Shown here one piece after another: positions 56,949 to 64,000 of a DNA stretch of 64,000 nucleotides; positions within the stretch are counted from its first letter, which is position 1, and each line of letters opens with the position of its first letter. The notes under the pieces were generated by a model. That model had not been told where the DNA came from, did not search any database, and saw only the letters and a list, made by a program, of their open reading frames with translations. Where the stretch lies: NCBI GenBank assembly GCA_028869255.1, contig CP110972.1, positions 1,431,001 to 1,495,000 on the forward strand, given 5' to 3'. Made by a program: the position numbers and the translations under genes. Origin of the DNA: Pseudomonas poae (GTDB lineage Bacteria > Pseudomonadota > Gammaproteobacteria > Pseudomonadales > Pseudomonadaceae).

Positions 56949-57782
56949 ATGGGTATGAAGCATCTGTTTACCGCGCTGGCATTGGGGCCATTGGCGATCG
57001 CCGTGGCGCAGGCCGACCAATTGAGCGACATCATGGCCAAGCAATCCCTGAGCTGCGGCGTGTACGCCGACGTGCCGCCATTTTCCGCGCCGGACCCGAA
57101 AACCCGCGAGCTGGTGGGCATGGACGTCGACCTGTGCAAGGCGCTGGCCAAGACCATGGGCGTGGCCCTGGAGCTCAAACCGTTGTCGGTTGAAGCGCGG
57201 ATTCCCGAAGTCAAAATGGGCCGCGTCGATGTGATCTTCGCCAACCTGGCCTACACCAAGACCCGCGCCGAACAGATCCAGTTCAGCGACCCGTACTACA
57301 TCGCCAAGGAAACCCTGGTGGTGCGCGCAGCGAACGCCGACCAACCGAAAAGCTTCTTCAAGGACAAGCGCATCAGCTCCACCAAGGGCTCGACCTCCGA
57401 GCAGTCGATCCGCCTGGCCGGCGCCACGCCGGTGACCTTCCAGGACACCGGTTCGGCCTACATGGCACTGCAGCAGAATAAAGTGGTGGGCCTGGTGACC
57501 AACACCATGACCGCGCTCAAGCTGGTCAACCAGGCCAAGGCCAGCGGTGTCGAACTGGCGCTGGCGAAAGAGCCGATGGCCCTGGAGCCGATCGGTGCGG
57601 GCATGCGTCGCGACGAACCGGCGTTTTTGGCCAAGGTCAATGAGTCGTTGATGGCGATGGAAAAAGCCGGCGAAATCGACGCGATCTGGGAGCGCTGGAT
57701 CGGGCCGAACACCGAATACAAGATGGTGCGTGAGGACAAGGTGCAAAGCTTGAGTGCGCTGAAGTTCGAGCCGTTGCCGTAA
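56949..57782 (+). CDS. Amino acid ABC transporter substrate-binding protein
   Basis: A 277-residue SBP family 3 protein. The signal peptide ends at residue 22 (AIAVAQA-DQL). The mature domain has CGVYADVPPFSAPDPKTREL, VGMDVDLCKALAK and RVDVIFANLAYTKTRAEQI. It completes the transporter. Its position behind a Nac-box promoter and beside the Pxp operon suggests that it binds a nitrogen-rich amino acid or cyclic amide. Confidence 0.9.
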   Translation: MGMKHLFTALALGPLAIAVAQADQLSDIMAKQSLSCGVYADVPPFSAPDPKTRELVGMDVDLCKALAKTMGVALELKPLSVEARIPEVKMGRVDVIFANLAYTKTRAEQIQFSDPYYIAKETLVVRAANADQPKSFFKDKRISSTKGSTSEQSIRLAGATPVTFQDTGSAYMALQQNKVVGLVTNTMTALKLVNQAKASGVELALAKEPMALEPIGAGMRRDEPAFLAKVNESLMAMEKAGEIDAIWERWIGPNTEYKMVREDKVQSLSALKFEPLP

Positions 57783-57799
57783 AACGCAGGCCCATGCTC

Positions 57800-57832
57800 T
57801 TGTGGTGATTGGGGCAAGCCCGCTCACCACAA
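57800..57832 (+). terminator. Inverted repeat between convergent genes
   Basis: TTGTGGTGA and TCACCACAA face each other over 15 bases that contain GGGCAAGCCCG, a degenerate REP-like core. The 59-base gap lies between the binding-protein stop and the stop of the convergent membrane-protein gene, so a bidirectional terminator is likely. No long T run is present. Confidence 0.5.
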
Positions 57833-57841
57833 CGGCCCTGC

Positions 57842-58555
57842 TCAGGCTGGTTTTTCCAGTGGCGTCGCTGGGCCCGTGGTTGAGCGGATGCTGTCCTTGG
57901 GAATGCTGCGTTCCTGAAAAAGGATTTTGCCGTCTTCAGTGTGTTTGTCGATGAGGTACAGCATATCGTCGCTCTCGCCGACGACGCAGGCTGTAACGAC
58001 GTCCAGGTTTTTGAGCAGGACGGTTGATGGTTTGCACTTACGAATTTCTTCATAGGCATTCAACTTTCCGCGTGCAATCGATTGAGAGAACGTCAGCGTC
58101 CAGATACTCCACATCCCCATCGCTAGAAAGGTGAGCAGCAACGTCACACGTACCGGCAGCCTGGCTTTTGTGTAGCTTTTCGACAGCCGTTGCGATAGCC
58201 GGTAGCGACGGCTCATGGGGGGTAGCGTCGTAGAGGAGGGTACCCGATCAGGATTTTCTGTGAAGTAAATCAAGCAGGTAAGTATGGCAACGGCTGTGAT
58301 GACGATCAGGAGTGCGGCGAATTTAACCAGTACGTCGATTCCGCCGAACACCACAAATTGATACGCGTCGTATCCCAGTCGATTCACGGGCATGCCGAGC
58401 TTGCCGTGATAGGTCTCTAGATACGCGTACCCGTTTGAATAAAACACTGCAAACAACAGCAGCATGATCGGCAAGCTTTCAAGTTTTACAACCCTCCATA
58501 ACCATGCGGCGTTAACCTGGGAAACGTGAGCATTGGTGTCTTTCTGGTTTTCCAT
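57842..58555 (-). CDS. Hypothetical membrane protein
   Basis: A 237-residue protein that I do not recognise. It has a hydrophobic segment near residues 29-47 (LPIMLLLFAVFYSNG), a strong one near 74-96 (LLIVITAVAILTCLIYF) and one near 138-155 (VTLLLTFLAMGMWSIWTLTF). The C-terminal 80 residues are polar, with two Cys (KCKPSTV, TACVVGE), and predicted mostly outside the membrane. Codon usage is less GC-biased than its neighbours. It is transcribed on its own, away from the iron exporter genes. Confidence 0.6.
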   Translation of the reverse strand: MENQKDTNAHVSQVNAAWLWRVVKLESLPIMLLLFAVFYSNGYAYLETYHGKLGMPVNRLGYDAYQFVVFGGIDVLVKFAALLIVITAVAILTCLIYFTENPDRVPSSTTLPPMSRRYRLSQRLSKSYTKARLPVRVTLLLTFLAMGMWSIWTLTFSQSIARGKLNAYEEIRKCKPSTVLLKNLDVVTACVVGESDDMLYLIDKHTEDGKILFQERSIPKDSIRSTTGPATPLEKPA

Positions 58556-58710
58556 TGAGCATCCTTTCTGTGAGCGTGCGGAGTCTGGAGGGCACGGCGC
58601 GGAGGTAGGTCATGTGCCACTCAGCCGACTCTTATACGCCCAAACACTGGACCCCCGCGACCCTCCTGCCTCACCATGCGCCGAACAGAATCAAGAGGAA
58701 TCTTGCGTCC

Positions 58711-59388
58711 ATGAACGCACTGATAGAAACCCGCGCCCTCACGCGCAGCGACGAGCGTCGCCAACTGCCCTTGCTCCAACCTACGAATTTCACCTTGAGC
58801 CACGGCGATCGTGTGTCGATCACCGGCTCATCGGGCTCCGGTAAAAGCGTGTTTCTACGAGCGTTGGCGCTGCTGGATGCGCCCACCTCCGGGCAGGTCC
58901 TGTGGAATGGCCAGCCGATTGCCAACCCACAAATCCCTCACTACCGCAGCCATATCGGCTACCTGTCCCAACGCCCGGCGTTGCTTGAAGGCACGGTGGA
59001 AGACAATCTGCGCTTCCCCTTCAGCCTCAAGACCTTGCGCAAACGCAGCTTTGATTTACACGCCGTTACCACGCTGCTCGGCCACGCGGGTAAAACCCCG
59101 GACTTCCTGACGAAGAACGCCGGTGACCTCTCGGGCGGTGAATCCCAGGTGGTTTCGCTGATCCGCACCTTGCAACTCAACCCCGAAGTGCTGTTGCTGG
59201 ATGAGCCCACTGCCGCGCTCGACCCGGCGTCCTCACGCGATGTCGAAGCGCTGATCGATGCGTGGTTTGCCGGGGACAACGCACGGGCCTATATCTGGGT
59301 GTCCCATGACCTCGACCAGGCCCGGCGCATGAGCGATATCCACTTGCAGATGAGTGCCGGTGTATTGAGTGAGGCCGCCCAACCATGA
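58711..59388 (+). CDS. fetA: ABC ATPase of FetAB-like iron exporter
   Basis: A 225-residue ATPase: TLSHGDRVSITGSSGSGKS (Walker A near residue 40), YLSQRPALLEGTVEDNLRFP, signature LSGGESQVVSLIRTL and Walker B LLLDEPTAALD. It matches FetA (YbbL), whose partner FetB is encoded just after it with an ATGA overlap. In E. coli the pair exports iron and helps against peroxide stress. ATG 58711 follows an AAGAGGAA site. Confidence 0.85.
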   Translation: MNALIETRALTRSDERRQLPLLQPTNFTLSHGDRVSITGSSGSGKSVFLRALALLDAPTSGQVLWNGQPIANPQIPHYRSHIGYLSQRPALLEGTVEDNLRFPFSLKTLRKRSFDLHAVTTLLGHAGKTPDFLTKNAGDLSGGESQVVSLIRTLQLNPEVLLLDEPTAALDPASSRDVEALIDAWFAGDNARAYIWVSHDLDQARRMSDIHLQMSAGVLSEAAQP

Positions 59389-60179
59389 ACTATCACAACC
59401 TCACCGCGCTGGACATGGGCATCGCCGCTTCGCTGATCCTGATCAATGGCGCGCTATCGCTGCTGCTGCGCCTGGGCCTGGGGCGCCAGTTGCTGTGGGC
59501 GGCGGTGCGCACCGTGGTGCAATTGTTGGCCATCGGTTATCTGCTGGGCTGGGTGTTCGAATTTGCCTACTGGTACGTGGTGCTGCCGTTGATGTGTGCG
59601 ATGACCCTGATTGCCGGGCTGTCGGCGGCGGGGCGTGGGCGGCGTACGTATCGCGGGCAGCGGGCCGATAGCATTCTGTCGGTGTGGGGCAGTTCATGGC
59701 TGGTGACGGCGGTGGGCCTGTTTGCGGTGATTCGCATCCACCCCTGGTACGAGCCGCAATATGCGATACCGATCCTGGGGATGATTCTCGGTAATACCCT
59801 CACCGGCGTGTCGCTGGGCATCGAGCGCATGACCCAGGAACTGACCTCGGGGCGCAACACCATCGAGATGATCCTGGCCCTCGGCGGTTCACGCTGGGAA
59901 GCGGCGCAGGAAGCGATCCGCCAGGCTGTGCGCGCCGGGATGATCCCGACGCTGAACCAGATGACCGTGGTCGGCATCGTCAGCCTGCCTGGCATGATGA
60001 CCGGGCAGGTGCTGGCAGGGGAGAGCCCGGTGGACGCGGTGCGTTATCAGATCGTGATCATGTTTCTGATCGCCGCGTCCTCGGCCTTGGGCACGGTCGG
60101 TGCTGTGTTGCTCACCTACCGACGGTTGTTTTCCGCGAGCCATCGGTTCTTGCGTTTTAGGCTCGAAGAGCGCGCCTGA
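59385..60179 (+). CDS. fetB: Permease of FetAB-like iron exporter (YbbM family)
   Basis: A 264-residue UPF0014 membrane protein with about seven helices. WAAVRTVVQLLAIGYLLGW, LGMILGNTLTGVSLGIERM, and ALGGSRWEAAQEAIRQAVRAG followed by LNQMTVVGIVSLPGMMTGQVL are typical of FetB. It is the membrane part of the exporter with FetA. The gene ends 54 bases before a REP array. Confidence 0.88.
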   Translation: MNYHNLTALDMGIAASLILINGALSLLLRLGLGRQLLWAAVRTVVQLLAIGYLLGWVFEFAYWYVVLPLMCAMTLIAGLSAAGRGRRTYRGQRADSILSVWGSSWLVTAVGLFAVIRIHPWYEPQYAIPILGMILGNTLTGVSLGIERMTQELTSGRNTIEMILALGGSRWEAAQEAIRQAVRAGMIPTLNQMTVVGIVSLPGMMTGQVLAGESPVDAVRYQIVIMFLIAASSALGTVGAVLLTYRRLFSASHRFLRFRLEERA

Positions 60180-60233
60180 GTCTCAGGTGTTGTTGCAACC
60201 CTTGGCCATCGAGTCGTGGCTAGCCCGCTTGAT

Positions 60234-61096
60234 GTGGCGAGCGGGCTTGCCCGCGTTGGGCTGCGCAGCAGCCCTGAAATCAGGCGCCAAAATGTGCCTG
60301 ATACACCGCATGTTTCAAGGCAGGGCCGCTTCGCGCCCCAACGCGGGCAAGCCCGCTCGCCACAGACAATCGGCTAGGCATCGCGGGCGCAACCAAACGG
60401 CACGGTGTGGAAGATTACCGAGCGCACGTCGACGATCTTGAGTAAATGTCCGCTGGCCATCGGGTCTTCATTCGTGGCGAGCGGGCTTGCCCGCGTTGGG
60501 CTGCGTAGCAGCCCTGAAATCAGGCGCCGAAATGTGCCTGATACACCGCATGTTTCAAGGCAGGGCCGCTTCGCGCCCCAACGCGGGCAAGCCCGCTCGC
60601 CACAGACAATCGGCTCGGCATCGCGGGCGCAACCAAACGGCACGGTGTGGAAGATCACCGAGCGCACGTTGACGATCGGGCGATTGAGTAAATGTCCGCT
60701 GGCCATCGGGTCTTCATTCGTGGCGAGCGGGCTTGCCCGCGTTGGGCTGCGCAGCAGCCCTGAAATCAGGCGCCGAAATGTGCCTGATACACCGCATGTT
60801 TCAAGGCAGGGCCGCTTCGCGCCCCAACGCGGGCAAGCCCGCTCGCCACAGGCGGTAGGCTCGGTATCGCGGGCGCAACCAAACGGCACGGTGTGGAAGA
60901 TTACCGAGCGCATGTCGACGATCGGGCGATTGAGTAAATGTCCGCTGGCCATTCGGGTCTTCATTCGTGGCGAGCGGGCTTGCCCGCGTTGGGCTGCGCA
61001 GCAGCCCTGAAATCAGGCGCCAAAATGTGCCTGATACACCGCATGTTTCAAGGCAGAGCCGCTTCGCGCCCCAACGCGGGCAAGCCCGCTCGCCAC
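60234..61096 (+). repeat. Tandem REP array (240-247-bp unit) with dehydrogenase gene fragments
   Basis: Four REP units of 130 bp start at 60234, 60474, 60720 and 60967. Each starts GTGGCGAGCGGGCTTGCCC and ends GGGCAAGCCCGCTCGCCAC. The spacers of 110-117 bp contain CAAACGGCACGGTGTGG and code on the minus strand for NRPIVDVRSVIFHTVPF, a diverged copy of an internal piece of the dehydrogenase gene whose stop lies at 61134 (NRQIVDVRPVISHTVPF). This accounts for most of the 954-base gene-free gap 60180-61133. Confidence 0.9.
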
Positions 61097-61133
61097 AGGA
61101 GGTAGGCTCGGCAGCGCGGGCGCAACCTTGGGA

Positions 61134-62186
61134 TCAGGGCTGGTCCGCTACCCCAAAATCCAGCACCACTTTCATCGCTTGGGTCTTGTCCGCCGCCAGT
61201 TCGAACGCCTGCACCGCCTCGTCAAACGGCACGGTGTGGGAGATCACCGGGCGCACGTCGACGATCTGGCGGTTGAGCAGATCCACCGCCTGGGCAAACT
61301 CACTGTGGAAGCGGAACGTGCCGCGCAAATCGATCTCGCGGCTGACCAGCAGGTTGAGCGGCAGCGACACATCGCCGCCCAACCCGACGGTGACCAGCAC
61401 ACCGCGTGGTGCAATGCATTCCAGGCCGTTACGCAAGGCCACGGCGCTGCCGGAGACTTCGAACATCACCTCGAAGTAACCCTTTTCGGCGGCGTAGCGC
61501 TTGAGCGCGTCGTTGCCGTCGGCCAGGTTGTGGGTGCGCGTGGCGCCCATTTTTTCGGCGCAGGCGAGGGCGCTGGCGGAGAGGTCCACGGCGACGATTT
61601 CACCGGCGCCGGCAGCGCGCAGGCTGGCGATCAACAGGTTGCCAATCGGGCCGCAGCCGGTCACCAGCACGCGCTTGCCGAATACCGCACCGGCGCGTTG
61701 GATGGCATGCAAGCCCACCGACAGTGGCTCGGCCAGCGCACCTTCGGCGAGGCTGACATGATCCGCCAGCAGATGCGCTTGATGCGTTTCGATCACCAGG
61801 CTCTGGCGAAACGCGCCCTGGATATGCGGAAAGGGCATCGCACTGCCGTAGAACCGCATGTTCAGGCAATGGTTCGGCAGCCCTTGATGGCAGTAACGGC
61901 AGGCGCCGCACGGGCGTGACGGCGACACCGCAATGCGCTGGCCGACCTTGAACAGTCCGGTATCGCTGCCTATCGCGTCGATCACCGCCGACACTTCATG
62001 CCCGAGCACCATCGGCTCGCGCAGGCGCACGGTGCCGAAGCCGCCGTGCTGGTAGTAATGCAGGTCCGAGCCGCAGATGCCGCCTCGGGCAATGCGCACT
62101 CGCAGTTGGTCGGGGGCGAGGGGGGGCGGCGCGTCCTGAGGGTCGACGCGCAAGTCTTTTGATGCGTGGCAAACGATGGCGTGCAT
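61134..62186 (-). CDS. idnD: Zinc-dependent L-idonate 5-dehydrogenase-like alcohol dehydrogenase
   Basis: A 350-residue medium-chain dehydrogenase. The catalytic zinc site is in GGICGSDLHYY and VLGHEVSAV; four Cys in PCGACRYCHQGLPNHC bind the structural zinc; VLVTGCGPIGNL is the cofactor site. It most resembles IdnD and sorbitol-type dehydrogenases. ATG 62186 has GGAGA 6 bases upstream. It lies 14 bases after the SDR gene. A piece of its 3' part is multiplied in the adjacent REP array. Confidence 0.85.
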   Translation of the reverse strand: MHAIVCHASKDLRVDPQDAPPPLAPDQLRVRIARGGICGSDLHYYQHGGFGTVRLREPMVLGHEVSAVIDAIGSDTGLFKVGQRIAVSPSRPCGACRYCHQGLPNHCLNMRFYGSAMPFPHIQGAFRQSLVIETHQAHLLADHVSLAEGALAEPLSVGLHAIQRAGAVFGKRVLVTGCGPIGNLLIASLRAAGAGEIVAVDLSASALACAEKMGATRTHNLADGNDALKRYAAEKGYFEVMFEVSGSAVALRNGLECIAPRGVLVTVGLGGDVSLPLNLLVSREIDLRGTFRFHSEFAQAVDLLNRQIVDVRPVISHTVPFDEAVQAFELAADKTQAMKVVLDFGVADQP

Positions 62187-62200
62187 AAGGTTCTCCAGAG

Positions 62201-62974
62201 TCACAGCGACGCGGTAATACCACCGTCGACATACAGAATATGGCCGTTGACGAAGCTTGCGGCGTCGCTGGCGAGGAACACCGCCGCACCGGCCAACTCG
62301 GCCACATCGCCCCAGCGCCGGCTTGGGGTGCGCTGCACCAGCCAGTCGCTGAACTCGGGGTTGGCCACCAGGTTGGCGTTCAACTCGGTCTTGAAATAAC
62401 CAGGGCCGATACCGTTGATGGTCAGCCCATGGGGGCCCCAGTCAATGGCCATGCCCTTGGTGAGCATTTTCAGCGCGCCCTTGCTGGCCGCATAGGGTGC
62501 AATCCCCGGGCGGCCGAGTTCACTTTGCACCGAGCAGATATTGATGATGCGCCCACGCTTGCGCGGGATCATCGCCCGTGCCACGGCCTGGCCCACCAGA
62601 AACGCGCTGTCGAGGTTGGTGCTGATCAGTTCGCGCCAATGCTGCTCGCTGTAGTCTTCCAGCGGGCCGCGTCGCTGCATGCCAGCGTTGTTCACCAGAA
62701 TCTCCAGCGGGCCGAGGCGTTCTTCGATATTCGCCACAGCCGCCTGGATGGCGGCGCTGTCGGTCACATCAAAGGCTTGAGTGTGCACCTCCAGGCCCTC
62801 CAGCGTGAGCATCGCGGCCGCGTCGCGCAAGGTGCTGCGGTTGCGCCCGTTGAGCACCACCCGTGCGCCGGCCTGGGCCAGGCCACGAGCGATAGCCAGG
62901 CCGATACCCGCACTGGAACCGGTGACCAGCGCGAGCCGGCCATCGAGGCGAAAGGTGTCTAGAACGCTGTGCAT
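62201..62974 (-). CDS. SDR oxidoreductase, gluconate 5-dehydrogenase-like
   Basis: A 257-residue SDR: ALVTGSSAGIGLAIARGLA, NNAG near residue 93, catalytic Ser in NICSVQSELG, Tyr-x3-Lys in YAASKGALKM, and the C-terminal NGHILYVDGGITASL. It is of the IdnO/5-keto-D-gluconate reductase type; with the IdnD-like enzyme it could interconvert idonate, 5-ketogluconate and gluconate. ATG 62974 has GGAGA 9 bases before it. It diverges from the LysR gene. Confidence 0.85.
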   Translation of the reverse strand: MHSVLDTFRLDGRLALVTGSSAGIGLAIARGLAQAGARVVLNGRNRSTLRDAAAMLTLEGLEVHTQAFDVTDSAAIQAAVANIEERLGPLEILVNNAGMQRRGPLEDYSEQHWRELISTNLDSAFLVGQAVARAMIPRKRGRIINICSVQSELGRPGIAPYAASKGALKMLTKGMAIDWGPHGLTINGIGPGYFKTELNANLVANPEFSDWLVQRTPSRRWGDVAELAGAAVFLASDAASFVNGHILYVDGGITASL

Positions 62975-63108
62975 GGGCAGTTTTCTCCGGGCGCGCGGGT
63001 GATAGCAAAACATTGGCTGATGAGGCTAACTTCACCCCAGTGTAGGGTGCTGGTCCAATGTTCATTTATGATCGGCTGATCAAAAACCGTGATAACCGAG
63101 GAGGCTGG

Positions 63109-63981
63109 ATGGAGCTCAAGCACTTGCGCGCCTTTGTGGTGCTGGCCCAAGAGCTGCATTTCGGCCGGGCGGCGGCGCAGTTATCGATTGTGCAACCGGC
63201 GCTGAGCATGCAGATCAAGCTGCTGGAAAGCGGCCTTGGCGTGCGCCTGCTGGACCGCAATCGTCACTCGGTGACGTTGACCGACGCGGGCCGGGTATTC
63301 CTGCCGGAAGCCCAGGCCACCTTGCACCAGGCGGCCCGTGCGGCGGACGCGGCACGGGCCTCCAGCCGTGGGGAAATCGGCCGGGTGCGGCTGGGGTTTG
63401 TGTCGTCGGTACTCCCGCAATTGTTGCCGCAATTGATCCGCGCCGTGCATCAGCGCTACCCGCGTATCGAGCTGGAACTCAAGGACATGCCCGGACCCGA
63501 TCAAGCCGCCGCGCTGAAAAGCGGCCTGCTGGATTTTGGTTTGATGCGCCTGCCTGCCGCGCACCCTGGGGTGCAGACCCGTGCGGTGCTGCATGAGCGT
63601 TTCTGCGTGGCCTTGCCGATGGATCACCCGTTGGCGGCGCAGGAATCGATCCAGCCCACCGACCTGCTTGATGTGCCGGTGTACATTCTTGCGCGGCGTT
63701 ATGCGCCGGGGTTCCACGACGAGTTTATCCAGGCCCTGGGCATCAGCCTGCAGATCGCCTCGCAGCTGGGCGAATTCACCACCATGCTCGCGCTGGTCTC
63801 CGCCGGGTTGGGGGTAGGCGTGTTGCCGCAACAGGCGGCGCGGGCGTTGCCGGCCAATTGCGTGTCGCGCCACTTGGAACTGGGCGCGTTCCAGGCCACT
63901 ACGGGCCTGGCCTGGACCGAGTTGGATAGCGCGGTGAAGACCACACTGTTCAATCTGATCGTGGAGTTATTTGGCGAGTGA
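63109..63981 (+). CDS. LysR-family transcriptional regulator
   Basis: A 290-residue LysR protein: MELKHLRAFVVLAQELHFGR, AAAQLSIVQPALSMQIKLLE and RNRHSVTLTDAG form the DNA-binding head. ATG 63109 follows a GAGGAGG site. It is divergent from the SDR/IdnD operon, with a 134-base shared region, and is its likely regulator. The last 19 bases of the window are non-coding. Confidence 0.88.
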   Translation: MELKHLRAFVVLAQELHFGRAAAQLSIVQPALSMQIKLLESGLGVRLLDRNRHSVTLTDAGRVFLPEAQATLHQAARAADAARASSRGEIGRVRLGFVSSVLPQLLPQLIRAVHQRYPRIELELKDMPGPDQAAALKSGLLDFGLMRLPAAHPGVQTRAVLHERFCVALPMDHPLAAQESIQPTDLLDVPVYILARRYAPGFHDEFIQALGISLQIASQLGEFTTMLALVSAGLGVGVLPQQAARALPANCVSRHLELGAFQATTGLAWTELDSAVKTTLFNLIVELFGE

Positions 63982-64000
63982 TTGTTTAGCACGGTGAAAT

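Noticed and set aside
60374..60964. A 196-codon minus-strand ORF and overlapping plus-strand ORFs across the REP array
   Set aside because: They are the array read as code. The unit repeats inside the protein and holds fragments of the dehydrogenase gene; there is no ribosome site.
60234..61096. CRISPR-like array
   Set aside because: The repeats are 130 bp, palindromic REP sequences, and the spacers are near-identical copies of each other, not unique. No cas genes are nearby.

Overview
The window is high-GC DNA with the codon style, REP sequences and gene content of a Pseudomonas of the P. fluorescens group. It holds about 63 protein genes, almost all for catabolism, transport and regulation. 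I saw no rRNA, tRNA, CRISPR array, prophage or insertion sequence. Many genes overlap as ATGA and form long operons.

Layout. (1) 1-5459: GNAT acetyltransferase (cut by the window edge), FAD amino-acid dehydrogenase, D-threonine aldolase-like enzyme with a divergent LysR regulator (both frameshifted here), a cupin protein and a second GNAT. (2) 5640-6463: a compound repeat. (3) 6754-25282: haloacid dehalogenase-like protein, FAD oxidase, dipeptide-type ABC transporter, three-subunit FAD/Fe-S dehydrogenase of the HcnABC/opine oxidase type, M20 deacylase, semialdehyde dehydrogenase, beta-decarboxylating dehydrogenase, then 2-hydroxyacid dehydrogenase, GABA-type aminotransferase, HAD protein and Lrp regulator. 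This looks like a pathway for an imino-acid, D-amino-acid or opine-like compound. (4) 25624-28679: luciferase-like monooxygenase with an amino-acid permease and binding protein. (5) 28782-29606: acid phosphatase lipoprotein. (6) 29719-42593: LysR regulator, TonB receptor, flavin monooxygenase, five-component peptide-type ABC transporter, acyl-CoA thioesterase/BAAT-like hydrolase and two AhpD-like proteins. (7) 42608-47490: remnant of a molybdopterin oxidoreductase, a REP array, OprD porin, MFS exporter and aminotransferase. (8) 48130-57782: a Nac-like regulator, then biotin carrier, biotin carboxylase, PxpB, PxpC, a carrier-like protein without the biotin lysine, PxpA, an SDR and a complete amino-acid ABC transporter. 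(9) 57842-63981: orphan membrane protein, FetAB-like iron exporter, a second REP array, and idonate/gluconate-type dehydrogenases with a LysR regulator.

The strongest new observation is a probable local Nac regulon. Three promoters beside the nac-like gene carry an ATA-N9-TAT box, with a shared downstream layout that places the box near -64 of a sigma-70 promoter. They drive the biotin carboxylase/Pxp operon, the SDR/ABC operon and the aminotransferase/MFS operon. The biotin carboxylase/Pxp operon has all the parts of a split urea-carboxylase-type enzyme plus a YcsF hydrolase, so it may carboxylate and open a lactam or similar nitrogen compound. Two other notable features are tandem REP arrays that carry diverged pieces of the neighbouring gene's 3' end, and four single-base frameshifts that may be sequencing errors.
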